Made by a program: the position numbers and the translations under genes. From Burkholderia singularis (lineage in GTDB: Bacteria; Pseudomonadota; Gammaproteobacteria; Burkholderiales; Burkholderiaceae), in NCBI RefSeq assembly GCF_900176645.1, contig NZ_FXAN01000083.1, forward strand, positions 96,870 to 160,869: a stretch of DNA of 64,000 bases. Reading direction: 5' to 3'. The notes under the pieces are model-generated. The model saw only the letters and a list, made by a program, of their open reading frames with translations, did no database searches and was not told the DNA's origin. Positions 57,564-64,000 of this stretch are shown in pieces; the stretch's first letter is position 1; each line of letters opens with the position of its first letter.

Positions 57564-57645
57564 GATGGTTCCGCAGAAGGGAGATGAATCGGGAACGGGC
57601 GGCGTCACGCGCGCGGGCGAATGTCAGGGGAGCGCCATTCGCCCG

Positions 57646-57661
57646 CGCGGCTGCCGTGCCG
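57646..57661 (-). promoter_or_regulatory. Candidate sigma54 promoter of dctA
   Basis: On the minus strand CGGCACG-GCAG-CCGCG has the -24 GGCACG exactly and the GG-N10-GC spacing, but a weak -12 half. It is about 85 bp before the dctA start. It is plausible because DctD is a sigma54 activator. Confidence 0.35.
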
Positions 57662-57728
57662 CAACAAGCGATGGCCTCAGGGAATCCGGGGGGGATGGAT
57701 GGCAGTGGTCATCGGTTGTCTCCTTGTC

Positions 57729-57858
57729 GGCCAGAGTTAGTGCTTCAGCACTTACTCTGGCCCCATGCCGTGGCTGGTTGGAGTGGGCGCTTCAGCGCTT
57801 ACTCCAACCCCTCGGCGGTCGGCCAGAGTCAGCGCCTTTCAGCACTTACTCCTACCCC
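57729..57858. repeat. Three tandem hairpins upstream of dctA
   Basis: Palindromes of about 34-38 nt lie at 57729-57762 (GGCCAGAGT...ACTCTGGCC), 57776-57809 (GGTTGGAGT...ACTCCAACC) and 57821-57858 (a degenerate copy), at a pitch of about 46 bp. Each has an inner stem such as AGTGCT-TC-AGCACT. The arms differ between copies while pairing is kept. It could be a genus repeat, enhancer sites for DctD, or structured RNA. Confidence 0.8.
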
Positions 57859-57957
57859 ATTCAAAGTTACTGTATTTATCGGGCCAAGAGCGGCCGTGAC
57901 GACATCTAGAGCAAGGTCGATGCCAGCTTGAAAGTCAGCGCCGGCCTGTTGATTTAT

Positions 57958-58064
57958 CCGGATTTTCCGGACCTTTCCCCCACCCGCGTTCCGATTTTCC
58001 GGAAAACCGGAATCCATCGATCCGGATTATCGGACGATCGCGCGATATTGTCTGATTTTTCGGT
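57958..58064. repeat. Four spaced copies of a CCGGATTTTCCGGA-like motif
   Basis: CCGGATTTTCCGGA (57958), CCGATTTTCCGGAA (57991), CCGGATTATCGGAC (58022) and CTGATTTTTCGGTG (58052) lie about 30 bp apart. The second extends into the palindrome TTCCGGAAAACCGGAA (57997-58012). They lie between dctA and the end of the beta-oxidation operon. Confidence 0.6.
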
Positions 58065-58185
58065 GCGCGGCAATCGCCGTTGCGCGCGCTCGGCCGCCCG
58101 CTCCTCATCCCGGCCCGGGGCAACCGCCGCGCACATTCGCACTCTTTATGCCCGGCGCCGTTAGCGCTCGCGCCCTGCCCGCACG

Positions 58186-59325
58186 TCACGCATTCGACAA
58201 TGCGATATAGCGCGCGAGATGATGATCCTCGTCTCCGAGCTGATGGTCGATCATCACGAGCCGCTTCGCATAATGCGACAGCGGCAGTTCCCACGTCATC
58301 CCGATTCCGCCGTGCAACTGGATGCTCTCTTGCGCGACGAGCGCGCCGATCCGGCCGACGCTGTACTTCGCGGCGGCGAGCGCGCGCTCGCGCGCGGCAC
58401 GTGGTGCGTCGAGCCGCGCGGCCGCGTTGATCACCGCCGAGCGCGCCTGCTCGATCTCGATCAGCAGATCGACCATCCGGTGCTGCAACGCCTGGAAGCT
58501 GCCGATCGGCACGCCGAACTGCTTGCGCGTGCGCAGATAATCGAGCGTGTATTCCTTGGCGGCGTCCATCGCGCCAAGCGCCTGCGCCGCGAGCGCGAGC
58601 AGACCGTAGCCGATCGTGCGTTCGATCAGTTCGCCCGCATCGGGCACGCCGGCCGGCGCGCCGAGCAACGCGTCGCTGCCGAGCACCACGCGCTCGAAGC
58701 GCAAATCGGCCGCCCGGCCACCGTCGATCTTCCGATAGCCACGCACCGACAGGCCCGGCGCCGCCTTCGGCACGACGAACAGCGCGAGGCCCGCCGGCGC
58801 GTCGTCGGCGCCCGCCACGCGCGCGCTGACGACATAGAACGTCGCGTGTTCGCCGCAATCGACCACGGCCTTTTCGCCGTCGAGCACCCACGCGCAGCCG
58901 TCGTGCACGGCGCGGGTGCGCACCGTGTGCAGTTCGTAGTGCGTGCCCGGCTCCGTATGCGCGAACGCGCCGATCGCGCGCCCGTCGATCAGCGCGTCGA
59001 GCAGCGGGCGGTGCGCGGCGCCGCCGGCCTCGGCCAGCGCGCGCCCGGCCATCAGCGCGCCCGCGAACGGCTCGACGACGAGCCCGCGCCCAAGACATTC
59101 GAACACAAGCGCGATATCGAAGCCCGCGCCGCCGAAGCCGCCGCAATCTTGCGTAAAGAGCGCGCCGATCGCGCCCAGCTCGGCGAAACGCCGCCACATC
59201 TCGTCGCTGTAGCCCGCGTCCGACCGCGCGATCCTGTCGCGCACGGCAAACGGATACTGTTCGGCGATGAAGCGCTGCAGGCTGTCGGCCAGCATCCGGC
59301 GCTCGTCGGTATGTCGAAAGTCCAT
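58186..59325 (-). CDS. Acyl-CoA dehydrogenase, small subunit type (PimD-like)
   Basis: FAD-dependent acyl-CoA dehydrogenase of 379 residues. Seen: MDFRHTDERRMLADSLQRFIAEQY at the N-terminus; ACAD family regions GAFAHTEPGTHYELHTVRTRAV near 122 and YRKIDGGRAADLRFERVVL near 190; the C-terminal LRTRKQFGVPIGSFQALQHRM near 265; and VGRIGALVAQESIQLHGGIGMTWE near 325. With the upstream ACAD it resembles the small/large pair of pimeloyl-CoA dehydrogenase, which acts on dicarboxylyl-CoA. It starts 17 bp after the partner. Confidence 0.88.
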   Translation of the reverse strand: MDFRHTDERRMLADSLQRFIAEQYPFAVRDRIARSDAGYSDEMWRRFAELGAIGALFTQDCGGFGGAGFDIALVFECLGRGLVVEPFAGALMAGRALAEAGGAAHRPLLDALIDGRAIGAFAHTEPGTHYELHTVRTRAVHDGCAWVLDGEKAVVDCGEHATFYVVSARVAGADDAPAGLALFVVPKAAPGLSVRGYRKIDGGRAADLRFERVVLGSDALLGAPAGVPDAGELIERTIGYGLLALAAQALGAMDAAKEYTLDYLRTRKQFGVPIGSFQALQHRMVDLLIEIEQARSAVINAAARLDAPRAARERALAAAKYSVGRIGALVAQESIQLHGGIGMTWELPLSHYAKRLVMIDHQLGDEDHHLARYIALSNA

Positions 59326-59342
59326 GTGTGCGCGCTCCTTCG

Positions 59343-60542
59343 TCACAATCCGAGCATCGTCTTCGCGACAATGTTCTTCTGGATTTCGTTCGAGCCGCCG
59401 AAAATCGACAGCTTGCGATTGTTGAAATACTGCATCGCCGCGCTCGCGGCTTCGGGCAGGCCGCCCGGCGCATCGCCGTCGTAGCCGCCGTCGAGCGCCT
59501 CGTCGACGAACGGCAGCGCGTGCGGCCCCATCGCGCGGCGCATCAGCGACGTGATTTCCTGGCGGATCTGCGTGCCGAGTATCTTCAGCATCGAACTCTC
59601 GGCCCCCGGCACGCCGCCGCCCGCAACCGACGCGAGCACGCGCAGGTTGGTCGTCTTCATGTTCTCGAGGTCGATTTCGACGCGCGCGAGCCGCGCGGCG
59701 AAGAGCGGGTCGTCGGCAAGCGGCCGGCCGTTCTTCACGACTTTCGCCGCGACCGCGCGCAGCCTGTCGAGCGCCGCGACCGAAAAGCCGACGCCCGCGA
59801 TATTGGTGCGCTCGTAAGTCAGCAAATACTTCGCATAGGTCCAGCCGTGGTTCTCTTCGCCGACGAGGTTGTCGAGCGGCACGCGCACGTCGGTGAAAAA
59901 CACTTCGTTGACTTCGTGCTCGCCGTCGAGCGTGACGATCGGGCGCACCTCGACGCCGGGCGAATTCATGTCGACGAGCAGGAAACTGATGCCTTCCTGC
60001 TTGCGCGCGCCGCTCGCGGTGCGCACGAGGCAGAAGATCATGTTCGCGTAGTGGCCGAGCGTGGTCCAGGTCTTCTGGCCGTTGACGACGTAATGGCCGC
60101 TGTCGCGCACCGCGCGCGTTTGCACCGACGCGAGATCGGAGCCCGCGCCCGGCTCGGAGTAGCCCTGGCACCACCAGTCGGTGCCGTCGAGGATGCGCGG
60201 CAGCCAGTAGCGCTTCTGCGCATCGCTGCCGTACTTGATCAGCACCGGGCCGAGCATGTTCACGCCGAACGGCACGATCCGCGGCGCGCCGGCGAGCGCG
60301 CATTCGTTGTCGAACAGAAACTTCTGCGCGACGCTCCAGCCGGGGCCTCCCCACTCGCGCGGCCAATGGCTCGCGAGCCAGCCCTGCTCGTTGAGAATCG
60401 CATGCCATTCGCGCATGTCGTCGCGCGTCAGGCGCAAGCCGCCCTTGACCTTGCTCGATAGGCGCTTCGGCAATTTGTCGGCGAGAAAGCGCTGTACGCA
60501 GGCGCGAAACGCTTCCTCTTCTGCGGTGAAATTCAGATCCAT
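59343..60542 (-). CDS. Acyl-CoA dehydrogenase, large subunit type (PimC-like)
   Basis: A 399-residue acyl-CoA dehydrogenase: MDLNFTAEEEAFRACVQRFLAD, WPREWGGPGWSVAQKFLFDNE near 61, GADLASVQTRA-like GAGSDLASVQTRAVRDSGHYV near 132, GQKTWTTLGHYANMIFCLVR near 155, and the C-terminal MQYFNNRKLSIFGGSNEIQKNIVAK near 370. The architecture matches heteromeric ACADs of dicarboxylate or sterol pathways. The substrate is inferred from the operon. Confidence 0.9.
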   Translation of the reverse strand: MDLNFTAEEEAFRACVQRFLADKLPKRLSSKVKGGLRLTRDDMREWHAILNEQGWLASHWPREWGGPGWSVAQKFLFDNECALAGAPRIVPFGVNMLGPVLIKYGSDAQKRYWLPRILDGTDWWCQGYSEPGAGSDLASVQTRAVRDSGHYVVNGQKTWTTLGHYANMIFCLVRTASGARKQEGISFLLVDMNSPGVEVRPIVTLDGEHEVNEVFFTDVRVPLDNLVGEENHGWTYAKYLLTYERTNIAGVGFSVAALDRLRAVAAKVVKNGRPLADDPLFAARLARVEIDLENMKTTNLRVLASVAGGGVPGAESSMLKILGTQIRQEITSLMRRAMGPHALPFVDEALDGGYDGDAPGGLPEAASAAMQYFNNRKLSIFGGSNEIQKNIVAKTMLGL

Positions 60543-60632
60543 CTGGCGTGCCTCGAATGCGTGTTGAATTGCACAAGCGGACGCCCGGTTTCGCCGGGGA
60601 GCGCGCCACCGCTCGGCGACGAAGCCGGGGCG

Positions 60633-62759
60633 TCAGTCGATACGGTTCAGGCTCGCGAAGTTCTCGCCGCGCTCGACCAGCTCGACGAGCAGCGGCGACG
60701 GCTGCCAGAAGAACGGATCGTCCCGCGCGAACGCGCGGATGTCGGCGAGCACGTTGGCCAGGCCCACGGTGTCCGCGTAATGCATCGGGCCGCCGCGGTA
60801 GCGCGGAAAGCCGTAGCCGTGCACGAACACCGTGTCGACGTCGAGCGGGCGCAGCGCGATGCGCTCGCGCACGACGTTCGCGCCTTCGTTGATCATCGCG
60901 GCCAGATAGCGGCGCACGATCTCGTCGTCGGTGAACGCGCGCGGCACGACGCCCTTGCGCGCGCGCTCGGCGTCGATGATCTCCTCCACCTGCGGATCGG
61001 GCACGCCGGTACGCGCGCCGTCCGGATACAGATAGAAGCCGCGCCCGGTCTTCTGGCCGAACCAGCCGCGCTCGCACAAGCGGTCGGCGATCTCGACATA
61101 GCGCAGCCGCGGGTCGCGCGTCGACGCGCGCCGCTTGCGCGCCGCCCAGCCGATATCGCCGCCCGCAAGATCGACGACCTGGTAAGGCCCCATCGGAAAG
61201 CCGAACGCGCGGATCGCCTGGTCGATCTGATACGGCGACGCGCCGTCCTCCATCATGTGATCGGCGGCCATCCGGTAGACGGCGAGCACGCGGTTGCCGA
61301 TAAAGCCGTCGCACACGCCCGCGCGCACCGGCGTCTTGCGCAGTTTTTTCGCAAGCGCGAACGCGGTCGCGACGACGTCCGCGCCCGCCTTCGCCGGCAC
61401 CACCACTTCGAGCAGCTTCATGATGTGCGCGGGCGAGAAGAAGTGCAGCCCGATCACGTCGGATGCGCGCTCGGTGCTCGCGGCGAGCGCATCGATGTCC
61501 AGATACGACGTGTTGGTCGCGAGCACCGCGCCGGGCTTGCACGCGCGAGCGAGCGCGGCGAACACGGCCTGCTTCACCGCCATGTCCTCGAATACCGCCT
61601 CGATCACGACATCGGCTTGCGCGAGCGCGTCGTATGACGTGCTGCCTTCCAAACGCGCGAGCCGCGCGGCTTGATCGCCTGCCGTCATCCGCCCCTTCGC
61701 GACGAGGCCTGCGTACACCTTTTCGATATGCGCGCGGCCGCGCGCGAGCGATGCGTCGTCGCGCTCGACCATCGTCACCGGCAAACCCGCGTCGAGCGCG
61801 GCCAACGCGATCCCGGCGCCCATCGTGCCGCCGCCGACCACGCCGATCCGCTCAAGCGGGCGCGGCGCACTGCGGCGCGCCTCGGGCGACTTCGCCGCCT
61901 CGCGCTCGGCGAAGAACGCATGCACGAGCCCGGCGCGCTGCGGACTCGCGACGCACTCGGCAAAATACGCGCGCTCGGTGCGCAGCCCCTCGTCGAACGG
62001 CTGCGTCAGCGCGGCGGCGACCGCGTCGACGATCTTGCCCGGCGACAACAGCCCGCGCGTTTTTTTCGCGACATCGGCACGCGCCGCGTCGAGCGCCGCC
62101 TGGGCCGCCGCGCGGTCCGCGAGCCCCTGCGCGTCGCGCGTGCGGCGCACCGGCGCACCGGCCGCGAGCAGTTCGTGAACATATGCGAGGCCTTCGGCGA
62201 GCGTGTCGTCGCTCTGCGCGACGCGATCGACGAGCCCGAGCGCGAGCGCCTCGCCCGCCGCAACGTGCCGGCCGCTCAGCATCAGATCGAGCGCGGCCCG
62301 CGCGCCGATCAGGCGCGGCGTGCGCTGCGTGCCGCCCGCACCGGGCAAGAGACCGAGCTGCACTTCCGGCAGGCCGAGCTTCGCGCCCGGCATGGCGATC
62401 CGATAATGCGCGGCGAGCGCGATTTCGAGCCCGCCGCCGAGCACCGCACCGTGCAGCGCGACGACAACCGGCTTGTCGCTGGCCTCGATCCGATTGCACA
62501 CGTCCGGCAGCAACGGCGGCACGGGCGGCTTGCCGAACTCGCGAATGTCGGCGCCCGCGATGAAGTTGCGCCCCGCGCCCACGATCAGCACGGCCGCGAC
62601 GGCGGCGTCGGCCGCCGCGGCGTCGAGCGCGTGCACGAGACCGTGCCGCACGGATGCGGACAGCGCGTTGACGGGCGGATGATCGATCGTGACGACGAGC
62701 ACCTTGTCGCGCCGCTCGTGCGTGACCGTACCGGTTTCATCGGCTGATGGGTGAGTCAT
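60633..62759 (-). CDS. Bifunctional enoyl-CoA hydratase/3-hydroxyacyl-CoA dehydrogenase
   Basis: A 708-residue FadB/PimF-type fusion for two steps of beta-oxidation. Seen: an N-terminal crotonase domain with VLIVGAGRNFIAGADIREFGKP near 63, ALHGAVLGGGLEIALAAHYRIA near 100, and LGLLPGAGGTQRTPRLIGARAA near 132; a Rossmann domain with RIGVVGGGTMGAGIALAALDAG near 304; GLHFFSPAHIMKLLEVV near 434; and C-terminal domains with GDIGWAARKRRAS near 538. GGAG lies 7 bases before the ATG at 62759. First gene of the operon, opposite the LysR gene. Confidence 0.93.
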   Translation of the reverse strand: MTHPSADETGTVTHERRDKVLVVTIDHPPVNALSASVRHGLVHALDAAAADAAVAAVLIVGAGRNFIAGADIREFGKPPVPPLLPDVCNRIEASDKPVVVALHGAVLGGGLEIALAAHYRIAMPGAKLGLPEVQLGLLPGAGGTQRTPRLIGARAALDLMLSGRHVAAGEALALGLVDRVAQSDDTLAEGLAYVHELLAAGAPVRRTRDAQGLADRAAAQAALDAARADVAKKTRGLLSPGKIVDAVAAALTQPFDEGLRTERAYFAECVASPQRAGLVHAFFAEREAAKSPEARRSAPRPLERIGVVGGGTMGAGIALAALDAGLPVTMVERDDASLARGRAHIEKVYAGLVAKGRMTAGDQAARLARLEGSTSYDALAQADVVIEAVFEDMAVKQAVFAALARACKPGAVLATNTSYLDIDALAASTERASDVIGLHFFSPAHIMKLLEVVVPAKAGADVVATAFALAKKLRKTPVRAGVCDGFIGNRVLAVYRMAADHMMEDGASPYQIDQAIRAFGFPMGPYQVVDLAGGDIGWAARKRRASTRDPRLRYVEIADRLCERGWFGQKTGRGFYLYPDGARTGVPDPQVEEIIDAERARKGVVPRAFTDDEIVRRYLAAMINEGANVVRERIALRPLDVDTVFVHGYGFPRYRGGPMHYADTVGLANVLADIRAFARDDPFFWQPSPLLVELVERGENFASLNRID

Positions 62760-62879
62760 GTTTGTCTCCGTGCTGAATGAGGCGCGCGGCGGCAGCGATC
62801 GGGCACGGCCACGCGCGGGGTATGCCCCGATTCTCGATTGATCCAGATGGATTGACAATTCCCGCATTCCTTTACAACC

Positions 62880-62898
62880 TGTCAAAGAAAATTTGACA
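62880..62898. promoter_or_regulatory. Palindrome between the LysR gene and the beta-oxidation operon
   Basis: TGTCAAA-GAAAA-TTTGACA has perfect 7-bp arms and a T-N11-A core, the shape of a LysR-family operator. It lies in the divergent control region, 27 bp from the LysR start. Confidence 0.6.
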
Positions 62899-62924
62899 AA
62901 GGCGGCTATGTCCTACGTTCGAAA

Positions 62925-63827
62925 ATGGATCTGAACGCACTCACCCTGCTCGTGGACATCCTCGATGCAGGCAATCTCAGCAAGGCGGCGCGCCGACTCA
63001 AGATGAGCCGCGCGAACGTCAGCTACCGGCTCAACCAGCTCGAGAAATCGATCGGGCTGCAACTCGTGCGGCGCACCACGCGGCGCATCGAGCCGACCGA
63101 GATCGGGCTCAAGCTCTACGAGCACGGCCGCCGGATTCAGCATGAGCTGTTCGCCGCGCGCGAGGCGGTGACCACGCTCGGCCAGGATCTGCAAGGCCGT
63201 GTCAGGCTGTCGGTACCAAGCGGCTACGGGCAGCTTGTGATGTCTACGTGGCTGATCGCCTTCAAGCGGCGCTACCCCGGCATCGTGCTCGACGTCGTGT
63301 TCGAGAACCGGGTCGAGGATCTGATGCGCGACGAAGTCGACATCGCGGTGCGCGTGATGTCCGAGCCGCCGCAAAACCTGGTCGCGCGCGACATGGGCGC
63401 GGTGCGTTACGTCGCGTGCGCGTCGCCGGGCTTCGCCGCGGCACACCCGATGCCGACCGAACTCGACCAGCTTTTCGGCGCGCCCGTCATCACGGCGGCG
63501 GTGATCGGCCGGCAATTGCGCGTCGCCGCCTACCTGGGCGACGAGCGGCATGAAGTTCTGCTCGAGCCGACGCTGATCTCCGAGAATTTCCTGTTCCTGC
63601 GCGACGCGATTCTTGCCGGGCTTGGCGTCGGCATCGTGCCGGATTACGTCGTCCACGACGACGTGCGGCGCGGCGCGCTCGTCACGACGCTCGATGCGTA
63701 CCGGCTCAGCATCTTCGGCACGCACATGTATATGCTGTCCATGCCGAACCGGCATCACACGCGCGCCATGTCGACGTTCATCGATTTCGTGCTCGATCAT
63801 GCACGCGGCGCGGGACGCGGCGAATAG
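62925..63827 (+). CDS. LysR-family transcriptional regulator
   Basis: A 300-residue regulator with an N-terminal winged helix-turn-helix (LTLLVDILDAGNLSKAARRLKMSRANVSYRLNQLEKSIGL, residues about 5-45) and a periplasmic-binding-like effector domain (QGRVRLSVPSGYGQLVMSTWL near 90). It is transcribed away from the beta-oxidation genes, so it probably controls them and itself through the palindrome at 62880. The ligand is unknown; a dicarboxylyl-CoA or fatty acid is a reasonable guess. Confidence 0.92.
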   Translation: MDLNALTLLVDILDAGNLSKAARRLKMSRANVSYRLNQLEKSIGLQLVRRTTRRIEPTEIGLKLYEHGRRIQHELFAAREAVTTLGQDLQGRVRLSVPSGYGQLVMSTWLIAFKRRYPGIVLDVVFENRVEDLMRDEVDIAVRVMSEPPQNLVARDMGAVRYVACASPGFAAAHPMPTELDQLFGAPVITAAVIGRQLRVAAYLGDERHEVLLEPTLISENFLFLRDAILAGLGVGIVPDYVVHDDVRRGALVTTLDAYRLSIFGTHMYMLSMPNRHHTRAMSTFIDFVLDHARGAGRGE

Positions 63828-64000
63828 CCGACAATGCGGGCGATGTCCAACGGTTTCGAGCGACCGTGCATTCGGGACTCGCGATATTGCCGAAGCAGTG
63901 GGTTGATAGTATTTTGAGCGGCACAAGAAGCAAGAAGCCGCTTGCCGGCAGATCGCGATCCGCTTTCATTCTTACGGAACCCGAACGATCCTGTGAACGC

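Overview
The window looks like a piece of the main chromosome of a Burkholderia species, most likely of the pseudomallei/thailandensis/oklahomensis group. The reasons are the very high GC content with strong codon bias, the gene orders (nagA-nagBII-nagF-nagE; imuA-imuB-dnaE2; ctaC-ctaD-ctaG-ctaE-surf1-ctaA-ctaB-sco; gshA-gshB-EIIA(Man)-ptsH-ptsI; glnK-amtB), and protein sequences typical of Betaproteobacteria. Almost everything is core housekeeping. No tRNA, rRNA, CRISPR array, transposase, integrase or prophage was seen.

Layout. 1-6.5 kb (minus): N-acetylglucosamine uptake and catabolism, with its own fused EIIA-HPr-EI phosphorelay and a near-consensus promoter. 6.95-12.5 kb (minus): the SOS mutagenesis cassette imuA-imuB-dnaE2 behind a perfect LexA box. 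12.8-15.6 kb (minus): a three-gene ABC importer of the ABC_sub_bind type. 15.6-17.9 kb: an AT-rich patch unlike its surroundings, with two small secreted proteins of unknown function behind a long C-rich, G-poor leader. 17.9-18.7 kb: an orphan MetQ-like binding protein. 18.9-29.5 kb (minus, plus one small plus-strand gene): the aa3 cytochrome c oxidase and heme A locus, in which one sco gene is frameshifted and CtaC carries a C-terminal OmpA domain. 29.8-36.6 kb: small metabolic and redox genes (BioC, ComF-like, TrmL, a methyltransferase, a macro-domain protein, GpsA, SecB, GrxC, a rhodanese). 36.6-40.1 kb (plus): gpmA, a C-terminal processing protease, moeB. 40.4-45.7 kb (minus): glutathione synthesis with the general PTS proteins. 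46.0-47.9 kb (minus): glnK-amtB with a sigma54/NtrC-type control region. 48.2-52.2 kb: ubiK, comM, a lipoprotein and a TlpA-like thioredoxin. 52.6-57.6 kb (minus): the dctA/dctB/dctD dicarboxylate system, with a frameshift in dctB. 58.2-63.8 kb: a pim-like beta-oxidation operon facing a LysR regulator.

How it fits together. Two separate PTS phosphorelays lie in one window: the dedicated Nag chain, and a general EI/HPr/EIIA(Man) chain that probably serves regulation. Dicarboxylate uptake (dctA) lies beside a pimeloyl-CoA-type beta-oxidation operon. The oxidase locus holds both structural subunits and assembly factors. The two single-base frameshifts (sco and dctB) are either recent pseudogenes or sequence errors. 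The parts least explained by known gene families are the secreted-protein island at 15.8-17.6 kb, the hairpin array upstream of dctA, and the DnaA-box-like palindrome near 50.6 kb. I did not find a convincing new multi-gene system; the island is the best candidate.
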